DNA of 35,967 nt from Arthrobacter sp. RIT-PI-e (GCF_001187915.1 NZ_LGIU01000060.1:1-35967); one strand, 5' to 3'; counted from the first letter of the stretch, positions 22,249 to 30,630 are shown. A program made the numbers and translations. Notes: generated by a model from the sequence alone, not told the origin.

Positions 22249-22462
22249 GCCCGGAATCGACGTTCCACTTGAGGTAGCCCTGCGCCCGTTCTCATCGTCC
22301 CGGGTAAACGCCCCCTCCCAGCCCTGACACGGTCAGTAAGTCTGTGGCTGCTCAGAGAGTACGGGGAGGACCGGCTTGCGGACTCTGCCGCAAAGACAGT
22401 GACACCACGCCGGACGTAAACCAAAGGTTGACACAAGAGTGCATGGCGTACAAGGGTGGGGT

Positions 22463-22789
22463 ATGCGTACATGGTCGACATCGTTTCTCACCTGGCTGTT
22501 GATGACCCTTGCGATCGGGTTCCTCACCTCGGTCGGGTGGCCTGGATTCGTCATGGGCGCCGTGTTCAGTCTCTCCCTGTGGATGATGCTGTTCTTCGGC
22601 TCGTACGCCACTGCTCACAGAGGCTTCGTACCAGCACGGGCCTATCTCACAGCAGCAGCGATCGCTGTGCCCTTGGGCTATATCTTCTTTCGGCTCAGCG
22701 GCGAGAACGCCGCAATGTGGGCACCGGCCCTGATCCTCGTCGGCGCCGTCCTCCCTGCTGCGACATCACCAAGAACACCTGCTCGGTGA
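22463..22789 (+). CDS. Small integral membrane protein
   Basis: This protein of about 108 residues has three or four transmembrane helices (FLTWLLMTLAIGFLTSVGW, GFVMGAVFSLSLWMMLFFGS, AYLTAAAIAVPLGYIFF and MWAPALILVGAVLP). I recognise no family. ATG 22463 is preferred. A GTG at 22439 would add 8 residues without hydrophobic character. GGGTGGGG directly before the ATG is too close for an ideal ribosome site. Its stop overlaps the start of the HTH-DUF3887 gene by GTGA, so the two are coupled and probably work together, for example as membrane partner and regulator. Confidence 0.65.
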   Translation: MRTWSTSFLTWLLMTLAIGFLTSVGWPGFVMGAVFSLSLWMMLFFGSYATAHRGFVPARAYLTAAAIAVPLGYIFFRLSGENAAMWAPALILVGAVLPAATSPRTPAR

Positions 22790-23364
22790 CAGAAGACACC
22801 AGTCTCCAGGAAGTTGCCGCTGCCCAGACACGCCTGGAACAGGCACGAACCGACCTCCACGAAGCAGTCATCGAAGCCCGCACGCAACACACATGGGCCG
22901 AGATAGGCGCAGTACTGGGCATGACCCGGCAGGCAGCGTTCAAACGCTTCGGCTCCCCACGCGACCCACGAACAGGGGACACAATGCACCCGGCACAGAC
23001 CACCACCGACCTGCTCGACACCACCGAGAAGGTTTTCCGGCTCATCGATGCCGGCGACTACGACGCCCTGGCACCCATGATGACCAAAGACACCGCCGCG
23101 GTCCTGACCCGAGAACTCGTCCTGGGCACTTGGGCTCAAGCTGTCGCCGACACCGGGAACCTCGTCGACTGCCGTGATACCAGGCTCGAGCTACCCGATG
23201 GCACACCCATCGATATCAGCGAAGCAGTGCACGGAACCCTGATCGGACACACCACCATCAACTGCGAAGCAGGACACTGGGTCGGACGCGTCGCCTACAA
23301 CACCGATCGAAACATCACCGGAGTCCTCATCGTCCCACCGAACCACGGCCAACTCCCCTTCTAG
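22786..23364 (+). CDS. HTH - DUF3887 domain protein
   Basis: This 192-residue protein starts at GTG 22786, overlapping the stop of the membrane protein. Residues 1-65 form a helix-turn-helix-like segment (EARTQHTWAEIGAVLGMTRQ, AAFKRFG), preceded by a helix (LQEVAAAQTRLEQARTDLHE). Residues 80-190 fit DUF3887, an NTF2-like fold: FRLIDAGDYDALAPMM, LTRELVLGTWAQAV, and strand pairs ending NITGVLIVPP. DUF3887 domains often occur fused to hydrolases or HTH modules and may sense small ligands. A ligand-dependent DNA-binding regulator is the best guess. Confidence 0.7.
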   Translation: MTEDTSLQEVAAAQTRLEQARTDLHEAVIEARTQHTWAEIGAVLGMTRQAAFKRFGSPRDPRTGDTMHPAQTTTDLLDTTEKVFRLIDAGDYDALAPMMTKDTAAVLTRELVLGTWAQAVADTGNLVDCRDTRLELPDGTPIDISEAVHGTLIGHTTINCEAGHWVGRVAYNTDRNITGVLIVPPNHGQLPF

Positions 23365-23550
23365 CCGCCTTCATCGAACACCCTTGATCATTCTCAGACG
23401 CGTCCGGTGGAGGATCCATTAGCGCCCGCGCTGGAGAGTTCCTGCTGAAGGGTCCATGAGTGGTGTGCTGCGTGAGGATCGGGTTGCTGCTGCCGTAGCG
23501 TCATGTGATCTGCTCGAAGTACGTTCCGACCCGCTCCGAGAGGCCCCGCC

Positions 23551-24459
23551 ATGTACTCGTTCCCGGCCCCGCCCCGTCAGGTCCTGATTGGTGACGCCGC
23601 GGCGTTCGTCGGTACCACTACCCGGACGATCCGCCACTACCACCAGATCGGCTTGCTTCCCGAGCGGGAACGGGGCAGCGACGGCCGCCGCCGGTACGGC
23701 TACGAAGAGATCATCCGGCTGCTCTGGATCCGACGCATGGCCGAGGCTGGGATCGCCCTCGACGACATCCGCGACGCGTTCGACGGCACCGCACCAGATA
23801 GCGCCCTCAGTACCGGCGGCGGGGACGAGATCGCAGGCGTCCTAACACGGCTGGAGGACACCCTCGCCGCGCAGGACGCCGAACTACAACGCAAGCGGGC
23901 CTTGGTGCAGCGCATGCGGGCCCTCGGCAACCGCCTGGGACTACTCGACGATCTCGTATCCGGCCGCCTCGAGGGCACACCCGAAGGCTCACTACGCCAA
24001 GACGACCTGGATACCCTGCTGGTCACCGAGCGGATCTTCGGTCCACTCGGTGCGGCCGTGCAAGCCGGCCGCTTCCTCGCCCTCGCCTCCGATCCCGGGC
24101 TGCGCTCCGAGTCAGACCGCGTCGACGCCGCCGAGGAGGCGCTCGACGACACCGTCGCCGTCGATGACCCACAGGTCGCGCAAGTGGCGGCCGAGCGGCA
24201 CGCCTTCGAGACCGCCCTAATGAGCGTCATCGAGGAATCCGGTCAGTTGCAGGAAGACGACGCCATCTTCACTGCCTGGGACGAGCTGCACACGCCCGAG
24301 GACACCACCGCGGCTTCAGGCACGAACCCGGCAAAGGGCTCCAGCACCAGGAACGCAGCGCACGTCATCCGCAGCATGCCCTACGACCTCTCCCCAGCCC
24401 ATCTGCGTTGCATGAAGCTCGCGGTGCAACTCGGCGCATCGGCGGCACCGACGCCCTGA
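23551..24459 (+). CDS. MerR-family transcriptional regulator
   Basis: This 302-residue regulator has the N-terminal MerR winged helix at about residues 10-80: LIGDAAAFVGTTTRTIRHYH, QIGLLPERERGSDGRRRYG, and a dimer helix region with LEDTLAAQDAELQRKRALVQRMRAL near 110-135. The long C-terminal part (140-300) is a possible ligand domain without metal-binding Cys, so it is not a mercury or copper sensor. It is much longer than classic MerR. A GAGAGG ribosome site precedes the ATG. The gene before is separated by 186 bp and the next starts 88 bp later. Its targets are unknown. Confidence 0.85.
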   Translation: MYSFPAPPRQVLIGDAAAFVGTTTRTIRHYHQIGLLPERERGSDGRRRYGYEEIIRLLWIRRMAEAGIALDDIRDAFDGTAPDSALSTGGGDEIAGVLTRLEDTLAAQDAELQRKRALVQRMRALGNRLGLLDDLVSGRLEGTPEGSLRQDDLDTLLVTERIFGPLGAAVQAGRFLALASDPGLRSESDRVDAAEEALDDTVAVDDPQVAQVAAERHAFETALMSVIEESGQLQEDDAIFTAWDELHTPEDTTAASGTNPAKGSSTRNAAHVIRSMPYDLSPAHLRCMKLAVQLGASAAPTP

Positions 24460-24547
24460 GCGCGACCCAGAGCCTCGACGCTCACGTGCCTCAGTCGGCC
24501 AGCGTTCGGTTAACCATCCCCTTATAGATGGTGGGTCTATCCCTGGG

Positions 24548-25141
24548 GTGAACCGGTTGGTGGAAAGACTCGTCATCGGCAGACTTGTACTCATGGGGGC
24601 GAAGCGCGGTCAGCAGCTGGGATCAGTAGTTGCAGGTCTGGGAATCGGTATTGGTCTAACGGTAGCGGGGTGGAGTGCCATTGGGCCTGACCACCTCGTC
24701 TTCGCCGTCGTCGTGCAATGGGCGTTCCTGTTCATGGCCTTCCTGATAGGCCCCACCCTGGTCGACGCCGGCCGCTCCCGCTACCGGGTGAGAGCTTTCG
24801 AGCCAAAGATCTACACACTGCTAGGGGCCCAGATCCTCCGCCGCGTCCTCGACGCCTCGGGCTGGAATCGGATCATCCGGCAAATGCGTCAATCAGAGAG
24901 TGGAACATCGGGGCTCTCCCGCTTCCTTCGAGGAACCGAGCAGTCAGAAACCGCACACCTCATCGGCGTTGCCGCCACCGTACTACTGGTCATCACTACT
25001 GTGGCTACAGCTCACTACCAAGGAGCTGTCCAAATATTACTCGTAGGACTGATGCTGCATGGGTACCCAGTGATGATCCAACGCATCGTGCGCTTCAAAA
25101 TCACCAACCATCACGCCAACCCAAGCAAAAACGTACCCTGA
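24548..25141 (+). CDS. Membrane protein, CrtO-like acyltransferase resemblance
   Basis: This 197-residue protein has two N-terminal membrane helices (SVVAGLGIGIGLTVAGWSAI, VVVQWAFLFMAFLIG), a central cytoplasmic segment (RAFEPKIYTLLGAQILRRV, then SGWNRIIRQM) and two C-terminal helices (VAATVLLVITTVATAHY, ILLVGLMLHGYPVMIQRIVR). The topology and the QSETAHLIG and YPVMIQRIVRFKI ends recall glycosyl-diaponeurosporenoate acyltransferase (CrtO) relatives, which finish carotenoid glycolipids. No carotenoid genes lie nearby and the likeness is weak, so the function is open. It starts at GTG 24548 without a clear ribosome site. Confidence 0.55.
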   Translation: MNRLVERLVIGRLVLMGAKRGQQLGSVVAGLGIGIGLTVAGWSAIGPDHLVFAVVVQWAFLFMAFLIGPTLVDAGRSRYRVRAFEPKIYTLLGAQILRRVLDASGWNRIIRQMRQSESGTSGLSRFLRGTEQSETAHLIGVAATVLLVITTVATAHYQGAVQILLVGLMLHGYPVMIQRIVRFKITNHHANPSKNVP

Positions 25142-25195
25142 TGGATTGGCTTATGGACAGGAAAAGCGCCCGTGGGTATGAAAGCGCCCGTGTTG
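25142..25195. repeat. Short direct repeat between convergent genes
   Basis: The 12-13 bp unit GAAAAGCGCCCGTG / GAAAGCGCCCGTG occurs twice, about 8 bp apart, between the stops of the two convergent genes. It has no known function. Confidence 0.5.
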
Positions 25196-25948
25196 TCATG
25201 GCTCCGGTATGAGGTCTAGCCAGCGTCTTGCTTCCTTGATGGTGTTGAAGCGGAGGGTTGGGTAGGGCGGGTATGCCCGCTGTTTGTAGGACGTGATGAG
25301 TCTCTTTTCGCGGAGATCTGCGCTGACAACGGCCAGGGCTTTGATGTTCAACCCGTCCGCGAGGATCCTCATCGCCTTATCCGTGGCTGACATGACCTCC
25401 CGCAGTTCCAGGAGCATGGGAGGGCACGAGGTGGGGTTCATGAACTCGGCCCGTAAAACGATGTTCTCCGCCACCGCTGCATCGATATGGAAGGGCTGCG
25501 TCCATCTCACCCATAGCACGCCGTCGAGCATCTTCGAGGTGAAAGCTTTCTGCACACCATAGCTTTCCCCGAAAATACTCGGATGCTCACCAGTGTCATC
25601 GAGCACCCAGTCGAGGGCTTCCTCTGTGGTGGTGAAGTACCGGGTGGGGGTCACTGATCGGTGGGTGAAGGCAGTCAGGACCCGTCCGACATCATCGGCA
25701 CCAATGATCGCAGTCCGCGAGGAACATATGTTCCTGATCAGTAGCTGTCTGGCTTCCGGGGTGATGTGCTCGGCTACGCCGATGCTCATTACCAGGGGCC
25801 GTGACCGTTCAGGGGAAAGCGCCGTGATGGCTTCGGCCGCAGAGACCACGTCACGGGCGTCAATGGTGATCTTTGGACACCAGGTCAGGCGTACGTAGTT
25901 CCCGGCATCCTCGAGCTGATAACGGGTTCGTGTTCCCTGCTGCACCAT
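25196..25948 (-). CDS. Two-domain STAS-like regulatory protein, copy 2
   Basis: This 250-residue protein is built from two tandem domains of the family described for 21777-22208. The first (about 5-115) has YVRLTWCPKITIDARDVVSA, RPLVMSIGVAEHITPEARQL, TAIIGADDVGRVLTAF and TRYFTTTEEALDWVLDD. The second (about 125-250) has LWVRWTQPFHIDAAVAENIV, PPMLLELREVMSATDKAMRI, LAVVSADLREKRLITSY and LRFNTIKEARRWLDLI. The ATG at 25948 follows CAGGGGGACTC, a good ribosome site, and the upstream ATG adds six unneeded residues. Such two-domain copies can act as sensor or adaptor proteins. No partner is shown by the sequence. The 25949-26172 gap between the two STAS-like genes shows nothing. Confidence 0.7.
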   Translation of the reverse strand: MVQQGTRTRYQLEDAGNYVRLTWCPKITIDARDVVSAAEAITALSPERSRPLVMSIGVAEHITPEARQLLIRNICSSRTAIIGADDVGRVLTAFTHRSVTPTRYFTTTEEALDWVLDDTGEHPSIFGESYGVQKAFTSKMLDGVLWVRWTQPFHIDAAVAENIVLRAEFMNPTSCPPMLLELREVMSATDKAMRILADGLNIKALAVVSADLREKRLITSYKQRAYPPYPTLRFNTIKEARRWLDLIPEP

Positions 25949-26172
25949 GAGTCCCCCTGACTTCACCGCATATAACCTACCCGCGCAGCAGACCCCAACA
26001 CCACGGCAGCCCCCACCGTGGTGACACTCCCCCCAGGTAAGAGAGCATCCTGCGATAAGACCCAGCAGCTAAGCGAACTAGCCGGTGCAACAGACTTCGT
26101 CCACGAACACCATGAACGATCCTCTGACACGATGATGCAGTAGGCCCGGGCGAATGACTTACCCCTGATGCC

Positions 26173-26565
26173 TCACACCAGTTGACCAGCGTGAGGGTTG
26201 GTGGTGAGCCAGGAGCGGGCTTCATCGACATGGTCGAAGTGCCGTGCGGGGTAGGGAGGATGGTGAACCTCGGTGAAGTATTGGGACATGAACCGGTCTA
26301 CGGCCGAGGGACCTGTTAATGCCACGGCTGCGATATTCAGCTCATGGGAAAACGTCTTCAGCGCGCCTCTGCTCACAGACACCATGTCGTTGAGGATCAC
26401 CAGCATCGGTGCACGCAGGTCAGGGCAGAGAGTATGCGTATGCTCCGCGAGGCGCAGCGCTTCATACTCCGTAACTCTCATGCAGGGAGCCCATGTGACC
26501 CAGATCAAATGCCCGCGCATCTCAGCGGTAAAGGGATCCTCCGCGAACATCGTTTCATCACTCAC
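26173..26565 (-). CDS. STAS-like regulatory protein, copy 3
   Basis: This 130-residue single-domain member has HLIWVTWAPCMRVTEYEALR, APMLVILNDMVSVSRGALKT, FSHELNIAAVALTGPSAVDR and ARHFDHVDEARSWLTTNP. It starts at GTG 26565 after a GGGGGCG ribosome site. Between 26 and 51 bp before the start lies a TTAC tetranucleotide repeat, in the place expected for its promoter, so its expression may vary by repeat-number slippage. It is transcribed in the same direction as the two-domain copy and 225 bp upstream of it. The family resemblance is clear within this window. The biochemical role is unknown. Confidence 0.7.
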   Translation of the reverse strand: MSDETMFAEDPFTAEMRGHLIWVTWAPCMRVTEYEALRLAEHTHTLCPDLRAPMLVILNDMVSVSRGALKTFSHELNIAAVALTGPSAVDRFMSQYFTEVHHPPYPARHFDHVDEARSWLTTNPHAGQLV

Positions 26566-26589
26566 GCAGCGCCCCCGGTGGTGTTAGTG

Positions 26590-26616
26590 CTTACTTACTT
26601 ACTTACTTACTTACTT
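26590..26616. repeat. TTAC tetranucleotide tandem repeat
   Basis: About 6.5 perfect copies of TTAC (GTAA on the minus strand) lie upstream of the STAS-like gene that starts at 26565. Perfect 4-bp repeats of this length are unusual in high-GC genomes and are prone to slippage. The position suggests promoter-spacing variation. The 26617-26863 stretch after it shows no gene. Confidence 0.85.
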
Positions 26617-26863
26617 GATGGGCAGACTACGTGCTGATCCGATCACCAGGTAGAGCACCTCGGGTGTAGTTTCTCGATGGGATGACCGGACTGGGTCTTT
26701 GATGGGTATCCGGCCACGGTTCTTGAATCACCCTGGGACGGTTCATCCCACCCGCCTGCAATGCGGTACTGGATGATTCTTTACAAGCACTGCACAACTC
26801 AAGAAAAAGCCCACACACGCGAACCTTCGAACAATCAACAGACGGGACTTCATACTGAAGAGC

Positions 26864-27226
26864 ATGAACAAGCCCATCAGCCCGGCCATGCACGGAGCCA
26901 TCGATTACGGTTTCCTGGCCACGATGCTCACAGCACCCTCGCTCCTACGCCTTGGCCGTAGGGCTCGTATCGTATTTGCCCTGTTCGGCATCACCCAGGG
27001 AGCACTCAACGCGCTAACCGATCAGCCGTTGTCCATCAAGCGTCTCGTGAGTTTCCGCCTCCACGGCGCGATCGAGAAAAGCAGCGGACCTGTGTACCTG
27101 CTCGTTCCCGTCCTAGCAGGAATTCCCCGGGCGCCACGCGAACGGGCCTTTTGGCTCATCATGGGCGCGATCCTCGTCACCGTCTACAACCTCACCGACT
27201 GGAACGCCACCAACACCAACCGTTGA
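26864..27226 (+). CDS. Small multi-span membrane protein (HGxxDY type)
   Basis: This 120-residue protein has about four transmembrane segments. It opens with ISPAMHGAIDYGFLATML and repeats a similar element in the middle (RLHGAIEKSSGPVYLLVPVL), suggesting an internal duplication of a two-helix unit, as in SPW-repeat-like membrane proteins. Similar uncharacterised proteins are widespread. ATG 26864 follows a short AAGAG ribosome site. It is monocistronic and no function is known. Confidence 0.65.
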   Translation: MNKPISPAMHGAIDYGFLATMLTAPSLLRLGRRARIVFALFGITQGALNALTDQPLSIKRLVSFRLHGAIEKSSGPVYLLVPVLAGIPRAPRERAFWLIMGAILVTVYNLTDWNATNTNR

Positions 27227-27336
27227 ACGCTCCTGCCGGACGACCGCGACGATGACCTTCAACAACATCGCTCACCCTGAGGTACCCGTGCAGGCGCTGC
27301 GTGTTGTGTCATCGGACCCATCAGAAAGACAGCGTG

Positions 27337-27356
27337 CTGACGAAGTGGTTAGAGTC
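27337..27356 (+). promoter_or_regulatory. Repeated CTGACGA-N3-GGTTAGAGTC motif
   Basis: The motif matches 13347-13366 at 17 of 20 positions, and it lies 46 bp upstream of the hydrolase ATG. The TAGAGT core could be a -10 or -35-type element. Its recurrence upstream of unrelated genes suggests a common regulator or sigma factor. Confidence 0.4.
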
Positions 27357-27401
27357 GGCACAGCACGTGTCCGATAGTCATCTCACGCACGGAGGTTTTC
27401 C

Positions 27402-28238
27402 ATGACTGAAGTTACTGCCCACCACGGCCTGTTCAAGGACACGAACCTGCACGTCGATGACACCGGTGGTACCGGCCGACCTGTCGTCCTGATCCACGGA
27501 TGGCCGCTGTCCGGTGAAGCGTTCAGCGCGCAGGTCCCGGCTTTACAGACAGCCGGATACCGGCCAATCACCTATGACCGGCGCGGGTTCGGGCACAGCG
27601 ACAAACCCTCCAAGGGCTATACCTACGACACTCTCACCGAGGACCTGCACGCTCTCCTGGAGGCCCTGGACCTGACCGATGTGACGCTGGTCGGGTTTTC
27701 CATGGGTGGGGGCGAAGTCGCTCGTTACTTCACGAAGTACGGTACCGAGCGCATCCGGAGCATCGTCTTCGCTTCCGCTGTCCCGCCCTACATGATGCAA
27801 GGCGACGATAACCCGGACGGCCCTCTCACCAAGGACGCCGCAGCGCAGATGACCGAGGATCTGACCAAGGACGAGGATTCCTTCTACGACGGGTTCACCC
27901 GCGATTTCTTCTCCGTCAATGGCGAGCTAAAGGTCACCGAGCAGCAGCGCCAACAAGCTCTCGCCCTGTGTAAGCAGGCGGATAAGAAAGCAGCACTGGC
28001 GTGCATGGAAGCCTTCGGTACCACCGACTTCCGTGATGACCTCACCAACATCACGGTCCCGACATTGATCCTTCATGGTGATGGGGACGATGTTGTTCCC
28101 TTCGAAGGATCAGGGGCACGTACCCACGCGGCCCTGATCGGTAGCGACCTGCACATCATCACCGGGGCACCTCACGGTTGCAACGTCAGCCACCCCGATG
28201 ATTTCAACCAGGCACTATTGACCTTCCTTAGCAAATAA
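27402..28238 (+). CDS. Alpha/beta hydrolase, non-heme haloperoxidase/arylesterase type
   Basis: This 278-residue enzyme belongs to the bromoperoxidase A2/perhydrolase branch of alpha/beta hydrolases. The oxyanion-hole motif VLIHGWPLSG lies near residue 32, the nucleophile elbow GFSMGGGE near 100 (Ser), the acid in LHGDGDDVVPFE near 225, and the catalytic His in GAPHGCNVSH near 252. These cofactor-free enzymes hydrolyse esters and, in the presence of a short carboxylic acid and peroxide, make peracids. It is cytosolic, with no signal peptide. A strong GGAGG ribosome site precedes ATG 27402 and a good terminator follows. It may work with the flavodoxin-like gene next to it in stress or detoxification, which is inference. 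Confidence 0.88.
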   Translation: MTEVTAHHGLFKDTNLHVDDTGGTGRPVVLIHGWPLSGEAFSAQVPALQTAGYRPITYDRRGFGHSDKPSKGYTYDTLTEDLHALLEALDLTDVTLVGFSMGGGEVARYFTKYGTERIRSIVFASAVPPYMMQGDDNPDGPLTKDAAAQMTEDLTKDEDSFYDGFTRDFFSVNGELKVTEQQRQQALALCKQADKKAALACMEAFGTTDFRDDLTNITVPTLILHGDGDDVVPFEGSGARTHAALIGSDLHIITGAPHGCNVSHPDDFNQALLTFLSK

Positions 28239-28263
28239 CCCCCCCCTTCTCCAGCCAGGACCT

Positions 28264-28315
28264 GACATACCGGCAGCGATCGCCCTCCCAGCAGTGAAGT
28301 CGCTGCCGGCATGTC
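28264..28315 (+). terminator. Terminator hairpin after the hydrolase gene
   Basis: GACATACCGGCAGCGA (28264-28279) pairs with 28300-28315 at 15 of 16 positions around a 20-nt loop. It lies 26 bp after the hydrolase stop. Confidence 0.65.
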
Positions 28316-28489
28316 GCGCACCCCGACCCGGCGATCCTTTGCCGAAGACCGGCTGAGGAGGGCATGGTTTGCGTGATATCTCCTCCCGAGGGAAGAGCTA
28401 GGTGGAGGCCCGGACGCTGGACCTGTAAAACGACAAGCGACCAGCAAGACCACGAGTTATCAACAATTCAAGAAGGAATACTGCATCTC

Positions 28490-29098
28490 ATGTCCGATCT
28501 GACTGCTCTTGCCCTGATCTGCACTCTCACCCCCTCCCCCACCCCGTCCAGCAGTGAACTCATGGCCCACCACATCCTCGACGAACTCAAGGGCCACGGC
28601 GTCAGCACTTCCTCGCTCCGGGTGGTGGACTACGACGTCAAACGCGGCGTACAAACCGACATGGGCGAGGGTGATCAATGGCCGGACATCCGCCAGCAGA
28701 TCCTCGCCGCTGACATCCTGGTCCTCTCCACCCCGATCTGGATGGGCCACCCCTGCAGCGTCGCCCAGCAGGTCATGGAACGCCTGGATGCAGAACTGTC
28801 CGAAACCGACGAAGCAGGCCGGCCCATCATGTACGGGAAAGTCGCCGCCGTCGCCGTCGTCGGCAACGAGGACGGCGCCCACAAAACCATCGCCGACCTC
28901 ATGCAAGGACTCAACGACGTCGGCTTCACCCTCCCCGCCCAAGGTGGGACCTACTGGGTCGGTGAAGCCATGCAGACCGTCGACTTCAAAGACCTCGATA
29001 CGGTGCCCGACCCCGTCGCCTCCACCAACGCCGGCCTCGCCCGCAACGCCGCCCACCTCGCCACCTACCTGAAAACCACCAACTACCCCACCCAATAA
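28490..29098 (+). CDS. Flavodoxin-family NAD(P)H-dependent oxidoreductase
   Basis: This 202-residue protein has a flavodoxin-like fold. The FMN phosphate loop is the early TLTPSPTPSSSELMAHHIL (Ser/Thr-rich), followed by ILVLSTPIWMGHPCSVAQQV (the isoalloxazine-binding loop near residue 80) and VAAVAVVGNEDGAHKTIADL near 120. It should reduce quinones or other acceptors using FMN. ATG 28490 follows AAGGA at 12 nt. The frame is open upstream to 28364 but is not family-like there. A hairpin separates it from the hydrolase, so it has its own transcript. The 29099-29409 gap shows 16-bp tandem repeats and an open but start-less frame that I do not call. Confidence 0.82.
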   Translation: MSDLTALALICTLTPSPTPSSSELMAHHILDELKGHGVSTSSLRVVDYDVKRGVQTDMGEGDQWPDIRQQILAADILVLSTPIWMGHPCSVAQQVMERLDAELSETDEAGRPIMYGKVAAVAVVGNEDGAHKTIADLMQGLNDVGFTLPAQGGTYWVGEAMQTVDFKDLDTVPDPVASTNAGLARNAAHLATYLKTTNYPTQ

Positions 29099-29364
29099 CC
29101 AACCACCAGGACAGAGCCACCCTGGAGCCCCGCCCGGATCACCCCAGCCAGCACAAACCGCTACCCCAGGCGACAGCCAGAACCACCGCTCTTTCACACC
29201 AACTGATTGGGATCACAAACTGAATAACAACCCAGGTGAACCCCTCCTGGTCCTACCGGCATCCCGCTGGAGACCACTGGAGGAGATACTGCACATACTG
29301 GGACGACTACCAAGTGGAGACAATCCTCCCCGGGTCGGGGCAAGGACTCACCTCGATGACCATC

Positions 29365-29404
29365 GAGCTCTAATCGCGTCGAGCTCCGATTGCGTCGAAC
29401 TCCG
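29365..29404. repeat. 16-bp tandem repeat, 2.5 copies
   Basis: GAGCTCTAATCGCGTC (29365-29380) and GAGCTCCGATTGCGTC (29381-29396), then GAACTCCG, form a diverging tandem array just past the stop of the minus-strand DUF4287 gene. It could be part of a terminator region or a binding array. Confidence 0.6.
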
Positions 29405-29409
29405 CCCGC

Positions 29410-29703
29410 TCAGTACCCCGGTGGTTTGGTGGCGATACCGTCCAACCACAGATGATCCTTCGCGTCGCTATGCGTACTTCCCGTGCCGACATGTTTACCG
29501 TCGATGCTGCCACCCCGGGTGATGACATGAACCATGGCCATGCCATGACCCCGCCCAAGCCCGTACTCCTCAGAAAGCCAGGACAGGATAGGACCCGCCT
29601 TCGTCCCGGGACCCAGACCTCGCTGCTGCGCGATGTCGATCAACTGGCGCGGAGTGAACCCCGTCTTCTTCTCAACCGCATCAAGGTAGGCCTGGAACGA
29701 CAT
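29410..29703 (-). CDS. DUF4287-family protein
   Basis: This 97-residue cytosolic protein starts with the family's MSFQAYLDAVEKKTGFTPRQ and continues with LIDIAQQRGLGPGTKAGPIL and the signature YGLGRGHGMAMVHVI. The DUF4287 function is unknown. The genes are common in soil actinobacteria. ATG 29703 is chosen because the family begins there and GAGAGGGGA lies upstream. An upstream in-frame start would add 15 non-conserved residues. The C-terminal third (KHVGTGSTHSDAKDHLWLDG) differs from typical copies, so the last part may be specific to this lineage. Confidence 0.82.
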   Translation of the reverse strand: MSFQAYLDAVEKKTGFTPRQLIDIAQQRGLGPGTKAGPILSWLSEEYGLGRGHGMAMVHVITRGGSIDGKHVGTGSTHSDAKDHLWLDGIATKPPGY

Positions 29704-29878
29704 CACTGTCCCCTCTCGTCCGGCCAGTATCCCGCATCCGCGAAACACCCGCCAAAGAATCCTTTACTCCTCCGCACAGAAGGCAGGTATCTGTAATGCG
29801 GGATACAAACAGGTTCCGTGATTTCTGTGTAGAGCACTAGATTAGGCATCAAAGAGTCACTCCTCCCCCAGGAGGAAT

Positions 29879-30592
29879 GTGTCGTGGTCTTGGTCTCAGC
29901 CAGAAAGACACCCAGTCATGCCCTTCCCCATCACCGCTCTCGTCATCCCGGGTCCCTCACCCTACGAGCACCCCACCACTGCCACCACGACGACGGCGAC
30001 GACGGCTACCACGACGACGACCGAGGGTGCACCCGACACCCCGGATCTTGTGGCTTTGCTCCTGGCCGTAGGGCACAAGGACGAGAATGCGTTCCGGGCA
30101 CTATATTCAGCGTGTTCACCACGGGTGTTCGGCATGGCCCGCCGTATCGCCCGGAATCCTGAGATCAGTGCCGAGATCACCCAGGAAGTGTTCCTCCAAG
30201 TCTGGGAACAAGGCGCCCGCTACACACCCTCCCTCGGTCAGCCCCTCACCTGGCTGCTGGTCCTCACCCACCGCAGAGCAATCGACCGGATCAGAAGCGA
30301 AGTAGCCCGTGATACTCGCGGGCAGAAATGGGCAAACGAGCACATCAGCCACCCCTTCGACGAAGTAGCTGACACCGTCCTAGGACGCGATGACGCCCAC
30401 CGCGTCCACGCAAGCCTCGCACTGCTCTCCCCCGTACAACGCGAAGCGATCTGCCTGGCATACTTCTCCCACCTCACCTACGCCGAAGTCGCTGACCACC
30501 TCGGCGTCCCGCTCTCGACCGTCAAAACCCGGATCCGCGACGGACTAGGAAAACTCCGGACCATGCTCAACGAACAAGACACCCACCCCTAA
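29879..30592 (+). CDS. sigK-like: ECF RNA polymerase sigma factor, SigK-like (second copy)
   Basis: This 237-residue SigK-type ECF sigma factor has region 2 with RVFGMARRIARNP, EISAEITQEVFLQVWEQ and WLLVLTHRRAIDRIRSEVAR, and region 4 with LSPVQREAICLAYFSHLTYA and a VPLSTVKTRIRDGLGKLR recognition helix. A Thr-rich stretch near residues 34-48 precedes region 2. GTG 29879 follows AGGAGG by four bases. An ATG at 29918 is the alternative and would remove the first 13 residues. No rskA-type anti-sigma gene is adjacent. It lies just before the PAS-ANTAR gene and the TasA/SipW locus. It is closely related to the copy at 1618. Confidence 0.88.
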   Translation: MSWSWSQPERHPVMPFPITALVIPGPSPYEHPTTATTTTATTATTTTTEGAPDTPDLVALLLAVGHKDENAFRALYSACSPRVFGMARRIARNPEISAEITQEVFLQVWEQGARYTPSLGQPLTWLLVLTHRRAIDRIRSEVARDTRGQKWANEHISHPFDEVADTVLGRDDAHRVHASLALLSPVQREAICLAYFSHLTYAEVADHLGVPLSTVKTRIRDGLGKLRTMLNEQDTHP

Positions 30593-30594
30593 CT

Positions 30595-30630
<36 letters not shown>

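Noticed and set aside
28460-29197. Minus-strand frame opposite the flavodoxin-like gene
   Set aside because: It is a Gly/Val-rich shadow without a start signal.
29219-29535. Plus-strand open frame across the DUF4287 region
   Set aside because: It has no start codon or ribosome site, and half of it is antisense to the DUF4287 gene, which has a clear family match.
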